Positions 1 to 7,421 of a stretch of 35,173 nt of DNA are shown here, one piece after another; within the stretch, counting starts at the first letter, position 1; each line of letters opens with the position of its first letter. Origin of the DNA: Xanthobacteraceae bacterium (GTDB taxonomy: Bacteria; Pseudomonadota; Alphaproteobacteria; Rhizobiales; Xanthobacteraceae); contig JASHQS010000185.1 of the NCBI GenBank assembly GCA_030038995.1, forward strand, positions 1 to 35,173, read 5' to 3'. The position numbers were made by a program, and so were the translations under genes. The notes below the pieces were generated by a model, which saw nothing but the letters and a program-made list of their open reading frames with translations, searched no databases and had not been told where the DNA came from.

Positions 1-105
1 GCCGGGCTTGACCCGGCAATCCATGCTGCGTCGGGGCCGCATGGATGCGCGGGTCAAGCCCGCGCATGACGGGGAAGTGGCGCTACATGAGCGGGATCTG
101 CTCTA
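1..105. repeat. Palindromic dispersed element, copy A (left end cut by window)
   Basis: The core is an inverted repeat: GGGCTTGACCCGGCAATCCATG near the left end pairs imperfectly with CATGGATGCGCGGGTCAAGCCC around 41-62. It is followed by a tail ending CGGGATCTGCTCTA at 92-105. The same core and tail recur at 12851-13043, where both outer ends are visible. The element has no coding capacity. The family looks like the intergenic palindromes common in Bradyrhizobiaceae, which is recollection, not a database result. Confidence 0.75.
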
Positions 106-158
106 GTACAAGCCAACACTGCACGTCCCGTGTCGCGGGACGTGATCCTCATTGGCAT

Positions 159-2294
159 ATGCCGAGGAAGGAGGCTGCTATTACAACTGGAAAAAGAGGC
201 CAGTCGGTGTTGACGGCCGCTGCAGATGGCGCATTTCGCCACGCGCTCGCGGCAATGCAGCAGGGTCATGCCGGCGCCGCCGAGCAATTTTTCCGGCAAG
301 TGCTGCAATTACAGCCTCGCCATGTCGCGGCCCTCAATCTTTTGAGCGTTCTTTTGGCCCAGCTCGGCCGATTTGAAGAGGCTGAAATTTACAGTCGGCG
401 TGCGCTCGCTGAAGACGCCACGTCGGACGCGACTTTCTCCAATTACGGACTGGTTCTCAAAGCGCTGATGCGGCCTGCCGAGGCATTGGAACAGTTCAGC
501 AAAGCACTGCAGATCAATGCTTCGATCGCGGATACCTGGAACAATCGCGGCGCGGTCTTTTCCGACTTGCGGCGCTACGGCGAGGCAATCCGCGACTTTG
601 ACCGCGCGATCGCGATCAAGCCAAATTTTTCCGAGGCTTTTTACAACAAGGGCAATGCTCTGGCGAGTTTGCAATCGTTTCAGCAAGCGCTTGCCGCCTA
701 TGACGAAGCATTGCGGCTCAACCCTGATCTGGCCCAGGCGTGGCTGGGTTGCGGCAACGTCGCGCTCGCGCTTCGCAACAGCGAGGACGCGCTGGTCGCT
801 TACGAACGGGCGCTGGCTCTTCGGGCCGATCTTGCCGAGGCCTGGTTGGGCCGCGGTACCGCCCTTGCCAAGCTGAAACGATACCAGGAGGCGATTGCCG
901 CGTACGGCAAAGCGATGGCGATGAAGCCGGCTTTGAACTACGTGGCCAGCCATCGACTTTATGCGAAGCTGGCTGCATGCGACTGGACGAACTTGGAAGC
1001 GGAGATCGAGGATTTTCTCACGACGATGAGAAAGGGGCGGCTGCTGAGCGATCCCTTCAATATGTTGGCGATACCATCGACGGCCGCGGACCAATTAAGC
1101 TGCGCCACGGGTCACATGGCCGACCAGCCGACCTTTGCGCCGCTGTGGCGCGGCGAAGTCGCTGTGCATGACCGCATTCGCGTCGCCTATCTGTCAGCCG
1201 ATTTTAACGAGCACCCAGTCGGTCATTTGATCGTCGGCCTTTTCGAGCATCATGACAAATCGCAGTTCGAGATAACCGGAATATCGCTTAGCGCCGATCC
1301 GGCCTCCGCAATACGGCAGAGAATAGTGGCGGCCGCGGAAAACTTCATGGATGTCGGGGATCAGAGCGACCAGCGCATTGCCGAACGGATTCGACAGTTG
1401 GAGATCGACATTTTGGTCGATCTCCACGGCTTCACCGCCGGAAATCGCAATGGCGTTCTGGCGCGCCGTGTTGCGCCCATCCAGGTCAACTTTCTAGGTT
1501 ATGCGGGAACGCTGGGCAGCGGCTCCGTCGATTACATCGTCGCCGATCCGACCGTCATTCCCCATGAGCATTTCCGTTTCTACAGCGAATCGGTCGTCTG
1601 GCTGCCCGAGAGCTTCATGCCGAACGACGCCGCAAAGCCGATTGCGGCGCGAACGCCGAGCCGCAGCGAGCTCAACCTGCCGGAGCGGGGCTTCGTGTTC
1701 TGCTGTTTCAATCAAGCCTACAAGATCAATCCGGCGATGTTCGACATCTGGATGCGGCTACTCGCCAGGAGCCCCGACAGCGTGCTGTGGCTGCGCGAAG
1801 ATGATGCCGTGGTTTTGCGTAACCTTCGGCTCGAGGCTGAGCGCCGCGGGGTGGCGGGGCATCGTTTGGTTTTTGCCGGGCGAACTGCGCTTCTCGCCGA
1901 CCACTTGGCGCGGCACCGACAGGCTGATTTGTTTCTCGACACGTCGCCTTATAATGCGCATGCCTCGGCGTGCGATGCGTTGTGGGCCGGTGTGCCGGTA
2001 TTGACGCAAATCGGCGGGACCTTCGCCGGCAGGGTTGCCGCTAGCCTGCTGCGTGCAATCGATCTGCCTGAACTGATCACTTCGACCCCGCAAGCCTATG
2101 AGCATCTGGCGACCGAACTTGCGACCAGTCCGGAGAGATCGGCGGCGCTCAGGGAGAAGCTGGCAAGAAATCGGCTGACGGCGCCGCTGTTCGACACGCG
2201 CCTGTTTGCCCGCCGTATCGAGGCCGCGTACACGGCCATGTATCAACGATATCGAGCCGGCTTGAGACCGGAGCACATCGATCTGGCTGGTTGA
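159..2294 (+). CDS. TPR + SPINDLY/OGT-type (GT41) glycosyltransferase 1
   Basis: Predicted cytoplasmic O-linked glycosyltransferase that transfers a sugar from a nucleotide donor to Ser/Thr of proteins. With the ATG at 159 the product is 711 residues. About seven TPRs occupy residues ~20-260 and the two-lobed GT41 domain ~335-700. The expected catalytic His is in SADFNEHPVGHL (H352) and the donor-phosphate Lys in FNQAYKINP (K522), matching human OGT H498 and K842 by motif. The reading frame stays open upstream into the palindromic element, so a longer protein is unlikely. GTG at 207, preceded by AAAGAGG, is a serious alternative start. No signal peptide is seen. Acceptor and sugar donor (GlcNAc, fucose or other) cannot be read from sequence. 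Confidence 0.9.
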   Translation: MPRKEAAITTGKRGQSVLTAAADGAFRHALAAMQQGHAGAAEQFFRQVLQLQPRHVAALNLLSVLLAQLGRFEEAEIYSRRALAEDATSDATFSNYGLVLKALMRPAEALEQFSKALQINASIADTWNNRGAVFSDLRRYGEAIRDFDRAIAIKPNFSEAFYNKGNALASLQSFQQALAAYDEALRLNPDLAQAWLGCGNVALALRNSEDALVAYERALALRADLAEAWLGRGTALAKLKRYQEAIAAYGKAMAMKPALNYVASHRLYAKLAACDWTNLEAEIEDFLTTMRKGRLLSDPFNMLAIPSTAADQLSCATGHMADQPTFAPLWRGEVAVHDRIRVAYLSADFNEHPVGHLIVGLFEHHDKSQFEITGISLSADPASAIRQRIVAAAENFMDVGDQSDQRIAERIRQLEIDILVDLHGFTAGNRNGVLARRVAPIQVNFLGYAGTLGSGSVDYIVADPTVIPHEHFRFYSESVVWLPESFMPNDAAKPIAARTPSRSELNLPERGFVFCCFNQAYKINPAMFDIWMRLLARSPDSVLWLREDDAVVLRNLRLEAERRGVAGHRLVFAGRTALLADHLARHRQADLFLDTSPYNAHASACDALWAGVPVLTQIGGTFAGRVAASLLRAIDLPELITSTPQAYEHLATELATSPERSAALREKLARNRLTAPLFDTRLFARRIEAAYTAMYQRYRAGLRPEHIDLAG

Positions 2295-2319
2295 GGTCGA
2301 TGTCGAGCGAGGCGCGAAA

Positions 2320-2353
2320 GCCTGCGCAGGTTCCGCGCCGACTCCGCGCAGGC
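2320..2353 (+). terminator. Possible hairpin after glycosyltransferase 1
   Basis: GCCTGCGC (2320-2327) and GCGCAGGC (2346-2353) form a perfect 8-bp stem with an 18-nt loop, 25 nt after the stop codon. It is followed by GCTATTTATCTT, which is not a clean T-run. It may be a weak terminator or only a chance hairpin in GC-rich DNA. Confidence 0.3.
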
Positions 2354-2439
2354 GCTATTTATCTTGATAGTTTCAATATGTTGCTGGCGTGGCGCGCTTC
2401 TGGTTGACTAACGCCCGACAACGGATTGCCTGAACCGCC

Positions 2440-4752
2440 ATGGCCGCGTCGCCGACTACGGACCTGCTGCAGGAGGGGCTCGCTTTGCATCGGCGCGGCG
2501 CCGTGGCGGAAGCGGCGGCGCGCTATACCGCGCTGCTGGCCGCCGAACCGCGCCATGCCGACGCGCACTACTATCTCGGCCTGATCGCCTGCCAGCAGGG
2601 TCGTTTCGCCGAGGGTGCCGAGCATGCGCACAACGCGCTCGCCGGCGACCCGGCGCATGCGCGCGCGCATATGCTGCTCGGCCGCGCGCAGAGCGCGCTT
2701 GGCCAAGGCGAGGAAGCGCTGGCAAGCTTCGACCGCGCGCTCGAACTGGCGCCGGACCTCGCGGCGGCCCACGGCCACCGCGCCGACCTGTTGAGCGATC
2801 TCGGCCGCCATGGCGAGGCGGTCGAGGCCTACGACCGCGCCTTGGCCGCGGAGCCGGACCGCGCCGAAGATTGGTTCAACCGCGGCGTCGCGCTCAACGC
2901 GCTGGGCCGGCGCGGCGAGGCGACGGCCAGCCTGGAACAAGCCATCGCCTGCAAGCCTGATCTAGCGCCGGCGCATCTCTTGCACGCAACATTGCTGGCA
3001 GAGCTTGGCCGCCACGAAGAGGCGCTGCAGAGCGCCGATGCCGCGATTGCGGCGGCGCCGAATTCGGCCGAGGCGTGGTTTGGCCGCGGCAAGCAGTGCC
3101 TGGCCGCCGGCAACCCGGCGGCTGCGGTCGACGCGCTTTTGCGCTCGCTCGCTCTCGGTGAGACGGCGGAGACGCGGGCGCTTCTGATCGATGCGCTCAG
3201 GTTTGCGAATCTCGCGACGACCCACGCCCGCGGCCGCGATCTCGTCGAACGCGCGCTCCGCGAAGGCTGGGTGCGTCCCCATGAGCTGATGATCCTTGCG
3301 ATCACGGCGATGAAGCGCGACCCGCGCATCAACGAGATCAGCGCCCGCGCCGCTGCGGCGTGGCCCGCTCGCCTGCCGGCGGCCGAAGTGCTGGCCGCCC
3401 CGTGCATTGCGGCACTGGCGCAACATCCGCTGTTTTGCCTTACCTTGCAGTCGGCACCCATCAGCGACGTCGCTCTCGAGCGGCTGGTGGCCAACGTTCG
3501 CCATGCTCTGTTGGCGGCGAACCGATCCGATGCGGCGGCGGATGAAGATTTGCTCCGGCTTTCCTGCGCGGTGGCGCGGCAGTGCTTCATCAACGAGTAC
3601 GTTTTTTCGCCGAGCCCAGACGAGGCGGAGCGGGCCGGCGAATTGCGCGCAGCTTTGGACCAGGCGCTGGGGGCGGGCGCGCCATGCCCGGCAAGCTGGC
3701 CTGCTTTGGTCGGCAGCTATTTTCCGCTGCACACGTTGGCGAATGCGGCGGCTTTGCTGGCCCGCTCCTGGCCGCCGGAGATACGCGAATTGCTGGTCCA
3801 ACAGGTCGAGGAGCCCCTTGAGGAGCGCCGCCTTGCCGGCGCCATTCCGGCGCTGACCGAAATCGGCGGCGGCGCGTCGCAAGCGGTGCGCCAACAATAC
3901 GAGGAGAATCCATATCCGCGCTGGACCAGAGCCGGGCCGCCGGCCCTGCCGCTGGTGCTCAAGGACCACTTGCCGCCGCAGAGCCTCGACATTCTCGTCG
4001 CCGGCTGCGGCACCGGCTTGGTCACGATCGAGCTCGCGCGGGCACGACCGAAAGCGCGCATCCTGGCAATCGACCTCAGCCTTGCCAGCCTCGGCTACGC
4101 CAAACGCATGGCGCAAAGTTTTGCTCTGAGCAATGTCGAGTTCGCCCAGGCCGATATCATGCAGCTTGCGGCGCTAGGACAGCAAAAATTCGATTTCATC
4201 GACGCCTCGGGCGTGCTGCATCATCTTGCCGATCCGTGGGCCGGCTGGCGCGTGCTGCTGGCGCTCTTGCGCCCGGGCGGCGCCATGCAGGTCGGCCTGT
4301 ACAGCGCGGCGGCGCGCCGCAACGTGGTCGCCGCGCGCGAGCTGATCGCGCAGCGCCGCTACCAGCCGACGCCGGCCGATATCCGGCGCTGCCGGGACGA
4401 GATTTTGGCCACACAGGACGGGTCGTTGCTCAAGTCGGTAGCGGCATCGCCGGATTTCTTTTCGCTCAGCGCCTGTCGCGATTTGTTGTTTCACGTCCAG
4501 GAGCACCGCGTGACCTTGCCGGAGATCAAAGCGTTTCTGGCCGCCAACGACCTGCAATTTACCGGGTTCATTCTACCGGCGCCGATTGCGAACCAATTCC
4601 GTGCACGCTTTCCCGATCCGTCCGCCATCACGGACCTCGATCGTTGGCGCGCCTTCGAATACGAGGCGCCGCACACTTTCGCCGGCATGTATCAATTCGG
4701 CGTGCGCAAAAGCGGCGCTGCCGGTGACGGAACGACAAGCCCGAGCCAATGA
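2440..4752 (+). CDS. TPR protein fused to class I SAM methyltransferase
   Basis: 770-residue protein. Residues ~5-245 are consecutive TPRs with typical LG..A...P spacing, then comes a helical linker. At ~490 there is the NPYPRW motif that often precedes this class of methyltransferase domain. Motif I is AGCGTGLV (GCGTG at 522-526), followed by an acidic strand end in ILAIDLS and a later FDFIDASGVLHHL segment. The fold is that of an S-adenosylmethionine-dependent methyltransferase; the substrate is unknown. No signal peptide is seen. ATG 2440 has only a weak ribosome-binding site. It lies 145 bp after glycosyltransferase 1 on the same strand, and the TPR arm suggests it docks to a protein, perhaps the same partner as the neighbouring OGT-like enzymes. 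That link is inference. Confidence 0.88.
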   Translation: MAASPTTDLLQEGLALHRRGAVAEAAARYTALLAAEPRHADAHYYLGLIACQQGRFAEGAEHAHNALAGDPAHARAHMLLGRAQSALGQGEEALASFDRALELAPDLAAAHGHRADLLSDLGRHGEAVEAYDRALAAEPDRAEDWFNRGVALNALGRRGEATASLEQAIACKPDLAPAHLLHATLLAELGRHEEALQSADAAIAAAPNSAEAWFGRGKQCLAAGNPAAAVDALLRSLALGETAETRALLIDALRFANLATTHARGRDLVERALREGWVRPHELMILAITAMKRDPRINEISARAAAAWPARLPAAEVLAAPCIAALAQHPLFCLTLQSAPISDVALERLVANVRHALLAANRSDAAADEDLLRLSCAVARQCFINEYVFSPSPDEAERAGELRAALDQALGAGAPCPASWPALVGSYFPLHTLANAAALLARSWPPEIRELLVQQVEEPLEERRLAGAIPALTEIGGGASQAVRQQYEENPYPRWTRAGPPALPLVLKDHLPPQSLDILVAGCGTGLVTIELARARPKARILAIDLSLASLGYAKRMAQSFALSNVEFAQADIMQLAALGQQKFDFIDASGVLHHLADPWAGWRVLLALLRPGGAMQVGLYSAAARRNVVAARELIAQRRYQPTPADIRRCRDEILATQDGSLLKSVAASPDFFSLSACRDLLFHVQEHRVTLPEIKAFLAANDLQFTGFILPAPIANQFRARFPDPSAITDLDRWRAFEYEAPHTFAGMYQFGVRKSGAAGDGTTSPSQ

Positions 4753-4793
4753 CGAAGCCGCCCCGGCGTCGCGAAGCGAGATCGCCGCGACGG

Positions 4794-5591
4794 TCAACGT
4801 GCCCAGCACGCCAACCAATTCATCGCCACCGGGCGCTGCTCGTTGATCGCAAGCCAGCGATCGATCGATTGCCAGCTCCGCATGCTCGCGAACTGGCTGG
4901 GATCGCGCGGCCCCTCGACAACGTCCACGACATCGTGACTGTCGGAAAACCGCGTTCTCAGAATCTGCGTGGCATTTGCTTTCGCGAAGTCGTGGCACTC
5001 GATTATCATGTCGCAATGGAGCGTTTCAGGCACCCGAGCCGGATGGAGAAGCTCAACCTCGGCGCCTTCGCAATCCACGATAAGAAGCGACCGCCCGGTT
5101 TGCGGCAAGACCCGACGCAATGAGTCGATCTCGCATGTGCCGGCGACGGTCAGTCGACTGCCGAGCCGGTTTGCAGCCGCTGCGCGGCGGCAGATGTCCT
5201 GGCCTTTCTGGTTACTTTCGAATGCGAACACACGCGCCTGCGGCAGCAACCGAGCCAGTCCGACCGCATAATATCCCTCGGCAGCACCAATATTGACGAC
5301 TACCGTTGGATTTCGGGCAACCGCCTGCGCGATGGCCGGGTGCAGTTCTGCCTCATAGCAACCGAGCAGCATTGGCGGCAAGTTGCCGTCGCCCCAGATT
5401 ACCTCCGGCAGCACTTTCATGCCGGCAAATGGGCCGCTGGCTACAATCCCGTCATGAGCCTGAAGCAGCATGTGCACAATTCCCATGCGCCTGATCTGGA
5501 CAGCAATCGTGAAGATTTGAAACAATCCCATGTCGCGTATGTCGCCAGCCCCGCCCCGTTCCTCGGATTTAAAGTCATCGGCACTGGCCAT
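4794..5591 (-). CDS. FkbM-like SAM-dependent methyltransferase
   Basis: 265-residue protein. SAM-binding motif I is NIGAAEGYY (100-108), with an acidic residue at the end of strand 2 in FAFES (E125). The motif IVDCEGAE (171-178) and the following MIIECHDF are typical of FkbM-family methyltransferases, which O-methylate sugars or polyketides. AG-rich GAGGGCGAG precedes the ATG at 5591. The gene converges with the TPR-methyltransferase (41 bp apart) and diverges from the TPR protein at 5688 across a 96-bp gap that must hold both promoters. A role in methylating the glycan made by this locus is plausible but unproven. Confidence 0.8.
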   Translation of the reverse strand: MASADDFKSEERGGAGDIRDMGLFQIFTIAVQIRRMGIVHMLLQAHDGIVASGPFAGMKVLPEVIWGDGNLPPMLLGCYEAELHPAIAQAVARNPTVVVNIGAAEGYYAVGLARLLPQARVFAFESNQKGQDICRRAAAANRLGSRLTVAGTCEIDSLRRVLPQTGRSLLIVDCEGAEVELLHPARVPETLHCDMIIECHDFAKANATQILRTRFSDSHDVVDVVEGPRDPSQFASMRSWQSIDRWLAINEQRPVAMNWLACWAR

Positions 5592-5687
5592 GAAGCTCGC
5601 CCTCGCAATGAACCCGTCAACTTACTGCAGGCCGCGATTGAAGATCAATGCCGCGATCCGCGGACGGCAGGTGGGGTATTCAACCGC

Positions 5688-6551
5688 ATGACCAAGCAAC
5701 CCGCGCGTCCGCCGCAAGCGACGACCCAAATGCCCGGCCGCTTCGACGGCCTGCTGCAGCAGGCCGTCATGGCGCTCAACGCCCAGCGCATCGACGATGC
5801 CCAGCGCTTGGCGGGCGAAGTGCTCAGGGCCGATCCGCGCCACGTTGCGGCGTTGAAGATCGCCGGCCGCGCGATGCGCCTGCAGGGCAGGGCGGCCGAC
5901 GCCATCGCGCTGTTGGAGCCGGCGGCGCGCGTAAGCCACGACGCCGAGCTCGACACCGAGCTGGCCTTGGCGCTGCGGCAGGCCGGCCGCGCGGATGACG
6001 CGGCGTCGCGGCTGCGCCGCGCCGTCAAGCGAACTCCGCCGTACCCGCCGGCGTTCGCCGAATTTGCCCAGCTTCTGATTTCGCTCCAGCGCTTCGACGA
6101 GGCCGCCGAAACGCTGCGGCGCGGCGTCGACGCCGCGCCGATGGCATCAGCGCTCCACGCGCAGCTCGGCCTTTTGCTGCTCGAGCGCCGCAACCATGCG
6201 GAGGCGAAAGCGGTGTTTGGCCGGCTGCTCGCCCTCTATCCCGGATTTCCCGATGCGCTGTTCGGCCTCGGCAAGACCCACCAGGAGCTGCACGAGAACG
6301 AGCCGGCCGCAGCCTGTCTGCGGCAGTACCTGATGGCACGGCCGGCGCATTGGGGCGCCTGGATCAGTCTCGGTCATTGCCTGTTGGCGCTCGGCGATTT
6401 CGCGGCGGGCTACGACTGCTTCCGCACCGCCGCGCGCGGCGATCCCAAGCACTACACCTACGCGCTGTCGTCGCTGGTGAAAGCGCCACGCGGCCGATTC
6501 TGGCTCAAACCGAGCGCCGGCGCGGAGTTTTTGTTGGGAACGAAGCGATAG
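5688..6551 (+). CDS. Tetratricopeptide-repeat protein
   Basis: 287-residue protein made almost entirely of TPR helices from about residue 20 to 260, ending in a basic aromatic stretch RGRFWLKP and GTKR. There is no catalytic domain, signal peptide or membrane segment, so a scaffold or adaptor role is likely. The frame is open far upstream, but that part is antisense to the FkbM-like gene and does not look like protein. ATG 5688 follows GGTGGGG with reasonable spacing. It converges with the gene ending at 6647. Confidence 0.8.
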   Translation: MTKQPARPPQATTQMPGRFDGLLQQAVMALNAQRIDDAQRLAGEVLRADPRHVAALKIAGRAMRLQGRAADAIALLEPAARVSHDAELDTELALALRQAGRADDAASRLRRAVKRTPPYPPAFAEFAQLLISLQRFDEAAETLRRGVDAAPMASALHAQLGLLLLERRNHAEAKAVFGRLLALYPGFPDALFGLGKTHQELHENEPAAACLRQYLMARPAHWGAWISLGHCLLALGDFAAGYDCFRTAARGDPKHYTYALSSLVKAPRGRFWLKPSAGAEFLLGTKR

Positions 6552-6646
6552 ATGCCAAAGCCGTCAAACGAGCCACCAACGATCAGAGAAAGCCGTTGCG
6601 ATCGACGGCGCCGCGTCGGTCCGAACTCTACGAAGCGACCTCCGAT

Positions 6647-7369
6647 TTACCGCTTCGCCGCCCGGAAATTGCGGCGGTAGACGGCGGTTTCCTGGCGCAG
6701 CGAATCGTTAGTGTCGCTGAACCGCTCCATCGCTTCGGCAGACAGCGCCTCGCAGCGCGCCGTCCAGGTTTCACGCTTCACCGGCAGGCACTGCACCAAG
6801 GGCGTGCCCTTGGGCAGCACGCCGTTGAAGGCGGCGTCATGCCAATGCGCGGGAAATTGCACCGGCACGTCGCGATAGGCGTCGCAATCGACCAGCCCGG
6901 TCAGCGCCGTGAACGGCAGGTCGCGGCGGTTCACCGGGTGGGTGAACAAGAGCGAATAGCCGGACGGCGCTTCGATGGTCCAGAAGTTGACGAACTTGAT
7001 GATGTAGCGGTCGTCGTCGAAGAACGGCGAGCCGACCGCCTGGATCGGATCGTGAAAATCGATCGGCGAAAACGCATGATTCGACGCGGCGCCGGACGGC
7101 ATGTCGAGATTCCAGGTGAATTCGCCGTCCTGTACTTTCAGGTCGGTGGCCAATGGGATGAGAAATCCGTAAGTCATGGCGTCGATGAACGGCGGGCAGC
7201 GTTTGAGCGTCTCCTGCTGGTCCCCCGAGCGCGGGTTGACCACCCGCTGCGGCATGGCTTTGAACCATTCCGGCAAGCCGAGCACGGCCGGGATCGGCTC
7301 CGGCAGCACGCCGGCAAGCTCGGGCGGGCAGCGAAACGTCAAGGTCATCTCGTCGGCTTTTGGCTCCAT
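6647..7369 (-). CDS. Conserved protein of unknown function (DUF6065-like)
   Basis: 240-residue soluble protein with many Pro, Trp and Phe residues. Recognisable stretches are KRCPPFIDAMTYGFLIPL, KFVNFWTIEAPSGYSLLFTH and GVLPKGTPLVQCLPVKRE. From memory these match a family listed as DUF6065, also seen in phage genomes; this could not be checked. No function is known to me. The start is well supported: GGAGGGG lies 6 bases before the ATG at 7369. It sits 52 bp downstream of glycosyltransferase 2 on the same strand and is probably co-transcribed with it. No signal peptide is seen. Confidence 0.75.
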   Translation of the reverse strand: MEPKADEMTLTFRCPPELAGVLPEPIPAVLGLPEWFKAMPQRVVNPRSGDQQETLKRCPPFIDAMTYGFLIPLATDLKVQDGEFTWNLDMPSGAASNHAFSPIDFHDPIQAVGSPFFDDDRYIIKFVNFWTIEAPSGYSLLFTHPVNRRDLPFTALTGLVDCDAYRDVPVQFPAHWHDAAFNGVLPKGTPLVQCLPVKRETWTARCEALSAEAMERFSDTNDSLRQETAVYRRNFRAAKR

Positions 7370-7421
7370 AATAAAACCCCTCCGCCCTGCGCCAGGCCGG
7401 CGCCGCCGTTGCGATCCATTA

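Noticed and set aside
45-158. N-terminal extension of glycosyltransferase 1
   Set aside because: The ATG at 45 lies in the palindromic element and the encoded residues do not resemble the family.
5340-5687. N-terminal extension of the TPR protein at 5688
   Set aside because: Antisense to the FkbM-like methyltransferase and not TPR-like; a good ribosome-binding site precedes ATG 5688.
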